From contig NZ_CP049868.1 in the NCBI RefSeq assembly GCF_011303555.1, forward strand, positions 992,001-1,056,000: DNA of 64,000 bases, given 5' to 3'. The notes under the pieces are model-generated. The model had not been told where the DNA came from and made no database searches. It saw only the letters and a list, made by a program, of their open reading frames with translations. This DNA is from Pedobacter sp. HDW13. Lineage in GTDB: Bacteria > Bacteroidota > Bacteroidia > Sphingobacteriales > Sphingobacteriaceae. Shown in pieces: positions 27,485 to 35,582 of the stretch (the stretch's first letter is position 1; every line of letters begins with the position of its first letter). Both the position numbers and the translations under genes were made by a program.

Positions 27485-28642
27485 ATGAAAAGAAAATTAA
27501 GAATGGGCATGATAGGCGGTGGAAAAGACGCCTTTATTGGTGCCGTACACCGTTTGGCCGCTAATATGGATGGCCTGATTGAATTATCTGCAGGAGCGCT
27601 TAGCATAAACCCCGAAATCGGTTACGAATCAGGAAAAATCCTTTTTCTTCCTGATAACCGCATTTACACCAGTTATGAAGAGATGCTGACAAAAGAAAGC
27701 GAATTGCCAGCTGATGAAAGAATTGACTTTGTAACTATTGTTACCCCAAATTTTGCCCACTTTGCACCAGCAATGATGGCACTGGATAAAGGTTTCAATG
27801 TGGTAATAGAAAAACCAATGACTTTAACTCTAGATGAAGCTAAACAACTGCAGGCTAAAGTAGAGGAAACAGGCCTAACCCTTTGTTTAACCCACACCTA
27901 CTCGGGCTACCCAATGGTTAAGCAAGCCAGGCAAATGGTAAGCGAAGGCGAACTGGGTGCTATCCGCAAAATTGTAGTAGAATATCCTCAAGGCTGGTTA
28001 AGTACACTTTCTGAGCGCGAAGGCAATGCACAGGCAGCTTGGCGTACCGACCCATCTAAAACCGGGAAAAGCGGTTGCATGGGCGATATTGGTACACATG
28101 CAGCGCATCTTGCTGAATACATTTCAGGATTAAAAATCTCTAAAATTTGTGCCGATTTAAACATTGTTGTCCCAGGAAGAGCTATTGATGATGACGGTAA
28201 CGTATTGTTAAAATTCGATAATGGAGCTAACGGCGTATTAGTAGCTTCGCAAATTGCCGCTGGCGAAGAAAATGCATTAAAAATTAGGGTTTATGGCGAA
28301 AAAGGTGGTTTAGAGTGGCACCAGATGGAACCAAATACCCTAATTGTAAGATGGTTAAACGCACCTGCCCAGATTTACAGAACGGGTAATGGCTATATGG
28401 GTAGTTTTGCAAAACACAATACCCGCACACCAGGTGGTCACCCTGAAGGTTATTTAGAAGCATTTGCCAACATTTATAAAAACTTTGCACTTACTGTAGA
28501 TGCAAAATTAAATAACGAGCAACCTACGGCTGAAATGCTTGATTTCCCAGGTACCGCAGATGGTATCAGAGGAATGGCATTTATCGAAAATGTTGTGGCA
28601 TCAGCCCAATCAGATCAAAAATGGTTAGACTATAAACTATAA
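27485..28642 (+). CDS. Gfo/Idh/MocA-family oxidoreductase (cytoplasmic)
   Basis: This 385-residue protein starts MKRKLRMGMIGGGKDAFIG with no signal peptide. A Rossmann NAD(P)-binding domain (about 5-140) with VTPNFAH and the EKPMTL motif (catalytic Lys of the family) is followed by the alpha/beta domain (about 145-380, CMGDIGTHAAHLAEYISGL with the conserved His). It probably oxidises or reduces a sugar carbon, often C3, using NAD. It is paired with the signal-less TIM barrel 9 bases downstream. This pairing is also seen in 3-oxo-glycoside and C-glycoside cleavage systems. Confidence 0.88.
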   Translation: MKRKLRMGMIGGGKDAFIGAVHRLAANMDGLIELSAGALSINPEIGYESGKILFLPDNRIYTSYEEMLTKESELPADERIDFVTIVTPNFAHFAPAMMALDKGFNVVIEKPMTLTLDEAKQLQAKVEETGLTLCLTHTYSGYPMVKQARQMVSEGELGAIRKIVVEYPQGWLSTLSEREGNAQAAWRTDPSKTGKSGCMGDIGTHAAHLAEYISGLKISKICADLNIVVPGRAIDDDGNVLLKFDNGANGVLVASQIAAGEENALKIRVYGEKGGLEWHQMEPNTLIVRWLNAPAQIYRTGNGYMGSFAKHNTRTPGGHPEGYLEAFANIYKNFALTVDAKLNNEQPTAEMLDFPGTADGIRGMAFIENVVASAQSDQKWLDYKL

Positions 28643-28651
28643 CAATTCGGC

Positions 28652-29704
28652 ATGACAACGATAAAAGGACCCGCTGTATTTTTAGCGCAGTTTATAAGCG
28701 ATGAAGCACCGTTTAATACCCTTGATAACATTTGCAAATGGGCTGCTGACTTGGGATTTAAAGGTATCCAGATGCCAACACTGGATGCCCGTTTTATTGA
28801 TCTTAAACAAGCAGCTGAAAGCAAAACCTATGCTGATGAATTAAAAGGCAAAATTGCAACCTACGGCTTAGAGATAACCGAACTATCTACACACTTACAA
28901 GGCCAGTTGGTTGCAGTGCACCCTGCTTACGATGACTTGTTTGATGCCTTTGCACCAAAAGAAGTACACAAAAACCCAAAAGCGAGAACTGAATGGGCCG
29001 TACAACAGATGAAATATGCGGCAAAAGCATCACAAAACCTAGGCTTAAATGCCCATGCTACCTTTAGTGGTTCGCTATTGTGGCAATATTTTCATCCCTG
29101 GCCACAACGCCCTGCAGGTTTGGTAGAAGAAGGCTTTGCCGAACTGGCCAAACGCTGGACACCAATTTTGAACGAATTTGACCAATGTGGTGTAGATGTA
29201 TGCTACGAAATTCATCCTGGCGAAGATTTATTTGACGGAGAAACTTACGAAATGTTCCTTGCAGCAGTAAATAATCACCCTAGGGCATGCTTATTGTATG
29301 ATCCATCACACTTTGTTTTACAGCAGTTAGATTACATTCAGTACATTGATTTTTACCACGAAAGAATTAAAGCCTTTCATGTTAAGGATGCAGAATTTAA
29401 CCCAACAGGTAAACAAGGTACTTTTGGCGGTTACCAAAGCTGGGCAAATCGTGCTGGCCGTTACCGCTCTCCTGGTGATGGACAGGTAGATTTTAAAACC
29501 ATTTTCAGTAAACTGGCACAATACGATTTTAAAGGTTGGGCCGTTATGGAGTGGGAATGCTGCATTAAAAACCAGCAGGATGGTGCACGCGAAGGTGCCG
29601 ATTTTATTAAAAAGAACATTATCAGCGTAACCGATAAAGCATTTGATGATTTTGCTGCATCAGGGAGTGATAGTGCTTTCAATAAAAAAATATTAGGACT
29701 ATAA
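28652..29704 (+). CDS. Sugar phosphate isomerase/epimerase-like TIM barrel (cytoplasmic)
   Basis: This 350-residue TIM barrel of the AP-endonuclease-2 superfamily has no signal peptide. Motifs near the metal site are CYEIHPGEDLFDG, LLYDPSHFVLQQ, FHVKDAEF and AVMEWEC, with Glu, Asp, His and Glu in the expected order. It is longer than the Tat-exported paralogues and clearly diverged from them. It is translationally close to the Gfo/Idh/MocA gene before it (9-base gap). The two likely act in sequence on a keto-sugar taken into the cytoplasm. Confidence 0.85.
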   Translation: MTTIKGPAVFLAQFISDEAPFNTLDNICKWAADLGFKGIQMPTLDARFIDLKQAAESKTYADELKGKIATYGLEITELSTHLQGQLVAVHPAYDDLFDAFAPKEVHKNPKARTEWAVQQMKYAAKASQNLGLNAHATFSGSLLWQYFHPWPQRPAGLVEEGFAELAKRWTPILNEFDQCGVDVCYEIHPGEDLFDGETYEMFLAAVNNHPRACLLYDPSHFVLQQLDYIQYIDFYHERIKAFHVKDAEFNPTGKQGTFGGYQSWANRAGRYRSPGDGQVDFKTIFSKLAQYDFKGWAVMEWECCIKNQQDGAREGADFIKKNIISVTDKAFDDFAASGSDSAFNKKILGL

Positions 29705-29795
29705 CTGTAACAACATGCAATGAAACCTGCATAGGCAAAACAAATTAATATTACCGCTTATGCCAGCTCGAATAAGAATAAAAACAAAACACACA

Positions 29796-30176
29796 ATGAA
29801 AAAAACATTTTTAATTTTAGGCGCTGTAGTCATTTTTATGGCGTCTTTCACGAAAGCAGATTTAGCGAAAGAGAAAAGTGCAATCGCAACAGCAACCATG
29901 GCCAACAGTGCCTTTCAATCACATCCAGGTGAAAAACTAATTAATAAATCTGACTGTTTGGGTTGCCACAACAAAACCAATAAAATTATCGGTCCAGCTT
30001 ATATTGAGGTTGCAAAAAAATACCCGGCTACCGAGAAAAACATTAACATGTTAGCCGATAAAATTATTAAAGGTGGTACCGGAGTTTGGGGCAACATGCC
30101 AATGACTGCACATGCTACTCTTAAAAAAGAAGATGCAAAATTAATGGTAAAATATATTTTGTCCCTGAAAAAATAA
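29796..30176 (+). CDS. Class I c-type cytochrome
   Basis: I place the start at 29796 (MKKTFLILGAVVIFMASF), a clear signal peptide; the open frame extends 12 codons further up without a signal. The mature protein has one haem site C54-L-G-C57-H58 and a probable methionine ligand in GNMPM, as in cytochrome c551/c552. It is 126 residues long. Placed inside the cluster, it is the natural electron acceptor of the GMC dehydrogenase, passing electrons towards a terminal oxidase. Confidence 0.92.
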   Translation: MKKTFLILGAVVIFMASFTKADLAKEKSAIATATMANSAFQSHPGEKLINKSDCLGCHNKTNKIIGPAYIEVAKKYPATEKNINMLADKIIKGGTGVWGNMPMTAHATLKKEDAKLMVKYILSLKK

Positions 30177-30208
30177 TTTAACCTCATCAGCAAATCGATT
30201 TACCTCAT

Positions 30209-31666
30209 ATGAAAACAGAGCAAGAAAATAAAACCACGAGTAACCGTCGTGATTTTATTAAAACAACAGCAATCGCTGCCGCTGCATTTATGATCGTTCC
30301 GCGCCACGTTTTGGGCGGTCCAGGTTATTTGGCACCAAGCGACCGCTTATTGGTTGCCGGTATCGGTGTTGGCGGAAAAGGCCAAAGCGATTTAGATATG
30401 TTTTACAAAAGCGGAAAAGCAGATATTGCCTTTCTATGTGATGTAGACGATCGCCGGGCCGCCAACAGTGTAAAAGCTTTTCCTAAAGCCAAATACTATA
30501 AAGACTGGCGCGAAATGCTGGATAAGGAGCATAAAAACTTCGATGCTGTCTCTGTTTCCACTCCCGATCATAACCATGCTATCCAGGCTTTGGCAGCCAT
30601 GCAACTGGGTAAACATGTGTATGTTCAAAAACCATTAACACACGATATTTACGAGGCCCGCATTTTAACTGCAGCTGCGAAAAAATATCAGGTGGTTACA
30701 CAAATGGGTAATCAAGGTGCATCAAACGATGGGCCGCGCCAAATGAAAGAATGGTACGAAGCTGGTTTAATTGGCGATGTACATACCGTTTACGCATGGA
30801 CCAACCGTCCGGTGTGGCCTCAGGGTATTCCGTGGCCAAGCCAAAAGGCCGAAATTCCGAAAGAATTAGATTGGAATTTATGGCTGGGAACTGCCCCTGA
30901 AAAAGATTTTGTTGATAAACTGGTTCCTTTTAACTGGCGTGGCTGGTGGGATTACGGAACAGGTGCATTGGGCGATATGGGTTGTCACTTAATCGAAGCT
31001 CCTTTTAGTGTATTAAATTTAAAATATGCCAAAGAAGTTGAGGCTAGTGTAGGCTCTGTATATGTGGATGAATTTAAACGCGGTTATTTCCCTGAGAGTT
31101 GTCCTCCATCAAGCCATGTTACCTTAAAATTCCCAAAAACAAATAAAACCAAAGGCGATGTAACCTTACATTGGATGGATGGTGGTATTCAGCCAGAGCG
31201 TCCTGAAGAATTAGAAGCAAACGAAACTTTTGGCGACGGTGGTAACGGTACTTTATTTATCGGTACCAAAGGTAAAATGATGTCTGAAACTTACAGTGCC
31301 AACCCTAAGTTATTGCCTTTAATCAGAAATAACGACATTAAGGTTAAGCCTAAATATGCGCGTGTGCCCGATGGCGCCAATGGCCACTATAAACAATGGG
31401 TAGAAGCAGCAATTGCAGGTTATGGTAAGCAAGAAGTAAGCTCTCCTTTCGAAATTGCCGGTCCGTTAACCGAAGCTTTATTAATGGCCAATCTGGCAAT
31501 CAGAAGCTTCGATATTCAGAAAACCGTAAATGGTAAGGTTACTTACCCGGGCAGATACACCAAAATGCTTTGGGATAACGACAACATGAAGGTAACCAAC
31601 TTTGATGAAGCCAACCAGTTCGTAAAACGCGAATATCGCAAGGGCTGGAATAATTTAACACTTTAA
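30209..31666 (+). CDS. Gfo/Idh/MocA-family oxidoreductase, Tat-exported
   Basis: This 485-residue protein has a Tat signal (SNRRDFIKTTAIAAAAFMIVP). A Rossmann domain (about 45-165, VAGIGVGGKGQSD, VQKPLTHDI) is followed by the substrate domain (GTGALGDMGCHLIEAPF with the conserved His) and a C-terminal part typical of large secreted Bacteroidota members. Export by Tat means it leaves the cytoplasm folded with bound NAD(P), so it probably works with a tightly held cofactor cycling on one substrate. It follows the cytochrome c gene by 32 bases. It is not close to the cytoplasmic homologue at 27485. Confidence 0.9.
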   Translation: MKTEQENKTTSNRRDFIKTTAIAAAAFMIVPRHVLGGPGYLAPSDRLLVAGIGVGGKGQSDLDMFYKSGKADIAFLCDVDDRRAANSVKAFPKAKYYKDWREMLDKEHKNFDAVSVSTPDHNHAIQALAAMQLGKHVYVQKPLTHDIYEARILTAAAKKYQVVTQMGNQGASNDGPRQMKEWYEAGLIGDVHTVYAWTNRPVWPQGIPWPSQKAEIPKELDWNLWLGTAPEKDFVDKLVPFNWRGWWDYGTGALGDMGCHLIEAPFSVLNLKYAKEVEASVGSVYVDEFKRGYFPESCPPSSHVTLKFPKTNKTKGDVTLHWMDGGIQPERPEELEANETFGDGGNGTLFIGTKGKMMSETYSANPKLLPLIRNNDIKVKPKYARVPDGANGHYKQWVEAAIAGYGKQEVSSPFEIAGPLTEALLMANLAIRSFDIQKTVNGKVTYPGRYTKMLWDNDNMKVTNFDEANQFVKREYRKGWNNLTL

Positions 31667-31673
31667 TAATCAC

Positions 31674-31706
31674 AAACCTCATAGGCTTTCTAAACCTATG
31701 AGGTTT
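31674..31706. repeat. AAACCTCATAGG-type dispersed hairpin
   Basis: AAACCTCATAGG (31674-31685) and CCTATGAGGTTT (31695-31706) are perfect 12-base complements. The hairpin lies between two genes of the oxidative cluster and contains an ATG (31698) in frame with the next gene, which I do not take as its start. Confidence 0.75.
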
Positions 31707-31718
31707 AATAAAAAAAAT

Positions 31719-32399
31719 ATGAAAAAAATAATCTTTTCTGCTTGTATCTTATTGGCAGTTACACAAATATCAAAAGCTCAAAAAGGCTTTAAACCGTTGT
31801 TTGATGGTAAAACTACAACCGGCTGGCACACCTATAACAAAACTACTGTAGGCAGCGCCTGGCAGGTACAAGACGGTGCACTGCATTTAGATTTAGCAAC
31901 CAAAGGAAAAGATGGTGGCGGCGATTTAGTTACCGATAAAGAATATGGCGATTACCATTTAAAATATGAGTGGAAAGTTGCACCAAAAGCAAACAGCGGA
32001 CTTATCTTTTATGTACACGAGGAGCCTAAATACCATGCAACCTATTCAACAGGTTTAGAAATGCAGGTAATTGATAACGACGGCCACCCTGATGGTAAAA
32101 TTACCAAACACCGTGCAGGTGATTTGTACGATCTGGTAAAAAGTTCTTCAGAGCCGGTAAAAGCTGTTGGCGAATGGAATAAAGCTGAAATTATTAGTAA
32201 AAAAGGTAAATTAACCTTAATATTAAACGGTGTTGAAGTGGTAAAAACTACCCTTTGGGATGATAGCTGGAAAAACCTTGTAGCAGGCAGTAAATTTGCT
32301 ACATGGGAAAACTGGGGTACTTTCAAAACCGGTAAAATTGCATTGCAAGATCATGGCGATGAAGTTTGGTACAAAAACATCTCTATAAAAGAACTTTAA
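31719..32399 (+). CDS. DUF1080 (3-keto-disaccharide hydrolase) protein
   Basis: With the start at 31719 (MKKIIFSACILLAVTQISKAQ, a signal peptide) it is 226 residues. An upstream in-frame ATG lies inside a hairpin repeat. The whole mature part is one DUF1080 concanavalin-like jelly roll: FKPLFDGKTTTGWH, WQVQDGALHL, GDYHLKYEWKVAPKANSGLIFYV and LEMQVIDNDGHPDG. This family includes hydrolases of 3-keto-glycosides. Its presence beside a GMC sugar dehydrogenase is the strongest local evidence for a 3-keto pathway. It should act in the periplasm. Confidence 0.88.
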   Translation: MKKIIFSACILLAVTQISKAQKGFKPLFDGKTTTGWHTYNKTTVGSAWQVQDGALHLDLATKGKDGGGDLVTDKEYGDYHLKYEWKVAPKANSGLIFYVHEEPKYHATYSTGLEMQVIDNDGHPDGKITKHRAGDLYDLVKSSSEPVKAVGEWNKAEIISKKGKLTLILNGVEVVKTTLWDDSWKNLVAGSKFATWENWGTFKTGKIALQDHGDEVWYKNISIKEL

Positions 32400-32411
32400 A
32401 TAAGGAAAATG

Positions 32412-32455
32412 TAAGAGGGAAAATGTATGATGTGAATTATACATTTTCCCTCTTA
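32412..32455. terminator. Long perfect hairpin after the DUF1080 gene
   Basis: A perfect 17-bp stem (32412-32428 with 32439-32455) has a 10-base loop. It lies 12 bases after the DUF1080 stop; the 3' arm is T/C-rich but no long T-run follows. It may be a weak terminator, a processing site or an mRNA-stabilising 3' structure before the permease gene. Confidence 0.5.
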
Positions 32456-32552
32456 ACAAATCCAGTTCAAATATTATAAACAGTAAGATGTGTTTTAGGA
32501 AACCTTTCCATTATCCATCTTACCTTAACCATTTTACACAATTACTGACCAA

Positions 32553-33794
32553 ATGAATAACACTACTCGCTTTAAACTCTCTGCCATGATGTTCCTGGAA
32601 TTTTTTATCTGGGGCGCCTGGTTTGTTACCCTGGGTACTTTCTTAGGAAATAATTTAAAAGCTTCAGGTGCCGAAACCGGAGCTGTATTTTCTACTCAAT
32701 CATGGGGCGCTATTATTGCCCCTTTCATTGTTGGTTTAATTGCCGACAGATATTTTAACGCCGAGCGCATTTTAGGTGTTTTACACATTGTTGGCGCCAT
32801 ATTAATGTATCAGATGTACAACGCAACCGATGTAAGCGTGTTCTATCCTTACGTTTTGGGTTACATGATCCTTTTCATGCCTACTCTTGCCCTAGTAAAC
32901 TCTGTTTCTTTTAATCAAATGAACGATCCTGAGAAAGAATTTTCTTCTATCCGTATCTGGGGTACCATTGGTTGGATTGCAGCGGGCTTATTAATCAGTT
33001 ACTTTTTCCACTGGGATTCAAAAGAAGGTACCGAAGCAGGTTTGTTGAAAAACACTTTCCTTATGGCAGGTATTGTTTCTTTAGTATTAGGATTATTCAG
33101 TTTCACTTTACCTAAAACGCCACCTAAGGTTTCATCTGATGAAAAAATTACCATTTCTGATGTATTGGGTCTTGATGCCTTAAAACTATTAAAAGACAGA
33201 AACTTCCTGATTTTCTTTATCTCCTCTATATTAATCTGTATTCCACTGGCATTTTATTACCAGAATGCAAACCCGTTCCTTTCTAATATCGGAGTTGATA
33301 ATCCAACTGGTAAAATGACTATTGGTCAGGCTTCAGAAGTACTCTTCCTATTATTTATACCTGTATTTTTTAAACGTTTCGGTTTTAAAATGACCATCTT
33401 GGTAGGCATGCTGGCCTGGGCAGTACGTTATGCCCTGTTTGCATATGGAAACGCCGGCGAACTAAGCTTCATGTTAATTTTAGGTATTGCCTTACACGGG
33501 GTATGCTACGATTTCTTCTTTGTTTCTGGCCAGATTTATACCAACTCTAAAGCGGGTGAAAGATTTAAAAGCTCTGCTCAGGGCTTAATTACTTTGGCGA
33601 CTTACGGTGTGGGTATGTTGATTGGTTTTGCAGTTGCCGGAAAAATATCTGATGCCTATAAAGCAGTAGATGGTACTATGGACTGGAAAATGATCTGGAT
33701 TATCCCTGCTGGTATCGCCTTGGTTGTATTTTTGCTTTTCGCATTAATATTTAACGATAAAACCAAATCAGAAGTAGAAGCTAAAACTGTTTAA
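32553..33794 (+). CDS. MFS permease, nucleoside:H+ symporter (NupG-like) family
   Basis: This 413-residue inner-membrane protein has about 12 hydrophobic segments. MFLEFFIWGAWFVTLGTFL near the start, GLIADRYF and FSSIRIWGTIGWIAAGLLIS are typical of the nucleoside-permease branch of the MFS. In Bacteroidota sugar clusters this branch often lies with isomerase/epimerase and Gfo/Idh/MocA genes. I infer transport of a glycoside or keto-sugar from periplasm to cytoplasm, linking the Tat-exported and cytoplasmic enzymes. The next gene starts one base after its stop. Confidence 0.85.
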   Translation: MNNTTRFKLSAMMFLEFFIWGAWFVTLGTFLGNNLKASGAETGAVFSTQSWGAIIAPFIVGLIADRYFNAERILGVLHIVGAILMYQMYNATDVSVFYPYVLGYMILFMPTLALVNSVSFNQMNDPEKEFSSIRIWGTIGWIAAGLLISYFFHWDSKEGTEAGLLKNTFLMAGIVSLVLGLFSFTLPKTPPKVSSDEKITISDVLGLDALKLLKDRNFLIFFISSILICIPLAFYYQNANPFLSNIGVDNPTGKMTIGQASEVLFLLFIPVFFKRFGFKMTILVGMLAWAVRYALFAYGNAGELSFMLILGIALHGVCYDFFFVSGQIYTNSKAGERFKSSAQGLITLATYGVGMLIGFAVAGKISDAYKAVDGTMDWKMIWIIPAGIALVVFLLFALIFNDKTKSEVEAKTV

Positions 33795-33795
33795 T

Positions 33796-34686
33796 ATGGC
33801 CTCAAACATAAATAGGAGAAATGCATTAAAGAATATCGTTGCAGGTACTGCTGCAATAGGTGTTTCTTCAGGACTATCAGCCCTTGCAATGGATAAATCA
33901 GAATCAAAAGAGCCGTTTAGGCTAAAAGGAAATATTAACCATGCGGTATGTCGCTGGTGTTTTAGTAGCTTCGATGTAGAAGCACTTTGCATCGAAGCAA
34001 AAAAAATTGGCATTAAAGGGATTGACTTAGTTGGTCCGAAAGACTGGCCTACCTTAAAAAAGCACGGTTTAGAATCGACAATGTGCAACGGTGCCGAAAT
34101 TAACCTTGTTGACGGTTTCAACGATGAAAAATTTCACGAAAAGCTCATCAAAAACTATACTGAAATGATTCCTCTTGTAGCGGCAGCCGGTTACAAAAAC
34201 CTGATTTGCTTTAGTGGTAACCGCCGTGGCAAAGACGATGAAACCGGATGGAACAATTGTGTAAAAGGCCTTAAACAGTTAATCCCTTTGGCAGAAAAAC
34301 ACAATGTTGTACTGGTAATGGAGCTTTTAAACAGCAAATTAAACCATAAAGATTACCAATGTGATAGAACCTCGTGGGGTGCTGAACTTTGCAAACGTCT
34401 AGGTTCAGAAAACTTCAAATTGCTTTACGATATTTATCACATGCAGATTGATGAAGGCGATGTAATCAGAAACATCAGGGATTATCACCAGTACATTGCG
34501 CATTATCATACCGCAGGTGTTCCGGGCCGTAATGAAATAGATGATACCCAGGAGTTGTATTACCCTGCCATTATGAAAGCCATTGCCGAAACCGGCTTTA
34601 AAGGTTTCGTTGCACAAGAATTTATACCTAAACAAGCAGATAAAATGGCTTCATTGAAAAAGGCTGTTGCTATCTGCGATATTTAA
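33796..34686 (+). CDS. Hydroxypyruvate isomerase-like TIM barrel, Tat-type signal
   Basis: This 296-residue protein starts MASNINRRNALKNIVAGTAAIG, a twin-arginine-type signal. The body resembles the Hyi/hydroxypyruvate isomerase group: GIKGIDLVGPKDWPTLKKHGL, LVMELLNSK, LLYDIYHMQIDEGDV, HYHTAGVPGRNE and FKGFVAQEFIP. Conserved Glu, Asp, His and Glu of the metal site are in place. It is a different subgroup from the three paralogues A to C. It is almost joined to the permease gene (one-base gap) and precedes paralogue B by 9 bases. The reaction is unknown; true hydroxypyruvate isomerase activity is doubtful outside the cytoplasm. Confidence 0.82.
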   Translation: MASNINRRNALKNIVAGTAAIGVSSGLSALAMDKSESKEPFRLKGNINHAVCRWCFSSFDVEALCIEAKKIGIKGIDLVGPKDWPTLKKHGLESTMCNGAEINLVDGFNDEKFHEKLIKNYTEMIPLVAAAGYKNLICFSGNRRGKDDETGWNNCVKGLKQLIPLAEKHNVVLVMELLNSKLNHKDYQCDRTSWGAELCKRLGSENFKLLYDIYHMQIDEGDVIRNIRDYHQYIAHYHTAGVPGRNEIDDTQELYYPAIMKAIAETGFKGFVAQEFIPKQADKMASLKKAVAICDI

Positions 34687-34695
34687 TCTTACGTT

Positions 34696-35571
34696 ATGAT
34701 ATCAAGAAGAAATTTTATAATAAACAGCAGCATGGCTGCAGCCGCAGCACTTTTGGTTCCATCATTCGTTTTTGCTGCTGCCGATAAAAGAGCGGTTGGC
34801 TTGCAGCTGTACTCTTTAAGAGATGAATTACCAAAAGATGTAAAAGGAACAATCGCAAAAATTGCAAAAGCTGGCTTCAAAGAAGTAGAAACCTATGGTT
34901 TTTCTATCAAAGATCAGTTTTGGGGTTTAACACCTGCACAATTTAAAAAACTGCTTGATGATAATGGATTAAAAGCTCCTAGTGGTCATTATGGTTTAGG
35001 CAGTTATTTAAACGATGGCAACACCACCGAGTTAAAAGCAGCCATTGCAGCAGCTAAAGTACTTAAAAGCGAGTATGTAACCATTCCCTGGTTAGATTCG
35101 GGTATCAGAAAAAATGCCGAAGATTACAAGAAAATTGCGGCAAGAATAAACGAAGCAGGTAAAATGTGTAAAGCAGCCGGTATCCGTTTGGCTTACCATA
35201 ACCACAATTTCGAATTTGAGAAAATTGGTGATACTACTGGTTACGAAATTTTATTAAAAGGTACCGATAAAAAATTAGTCGATTTCGAACTTGATTTGTA
35301 TTGGGTGGTACGCTCAGGAAACGATCCTATAAAATTGTTTAAAGAAAACCCAGGTCGTTTTACCATGTGGCATGTTAAAGATATGGATAAAGCCAACCCG
35401 GCCCTAAATGCTGAGGTAGGTACTGGTGCCATTAATTTTAAACCGATTTTTGCCCAGGCAAAACTTTCGGGCATGAAACATTTCTTTGTAGAGCACGAAA
35501 CCAATTACAAACCAAACCCAATGGCCTCTGTTGCAGCTAGCTGCGCTTATATTAAAAAGGAAATTATTTAA
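34696..35571 (+). CDS. Tat-exported isomerase/epimerase-like TIM barrel (paralogue B)
   Basis: This 291-residue protein has a SRRNFIINSSMAAAAALLVP signal. The barrel shows VGLQLYSLRDELPKDVKG, VETYGFSIKDQFWGL, APSGHYGL, LAYHNHNFEFEKIG, FELDLYWVVRSGNDP, MWHVKDMDK and FVEHETNYKPNP. It is a tandem duplicate of paralogue C (11-base gap) and a more distant relative of paralogue A at 23906. All motifs are intact, so each copy is probably active. Role as for paralogue A. Confidence 0.85.
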   Translation: MISRRNFIINSSMAAAAALLVPSFVFAAADKRAVGLQLYSLRDELPKDVKGTIAKIAKAGFKEVETYGFSIKDQFWGLTPAQFKKLLDDNGLKAPSGHYGLGSYLNDGNTTELKAAIAAAKVLKSEYVTIPWLDSGIRKNAEDYKKIAARINEAGKMCKAAGIRLAYHNHNFEFEKIGDTTGYEILLKGTDKKLVDFELDLYWVVRSGNDPIKLFKENPGRFTMWHVKDMDKANPALNAEVGTGAINFKPIFAQAKLSGMKHFFVEHETNYKPNPMASVAASCAYIKKEII

Positions 35572-35582
35572 TCTTTTAAGAG

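Noticed and set aside
31698..31719. Upstream ATG at 31698 as start of the DUF1080 gene
   Set aside because: It lies in the arm of a hairpin repeat and would hide the signal peptide; 31719 gives a clean signal.
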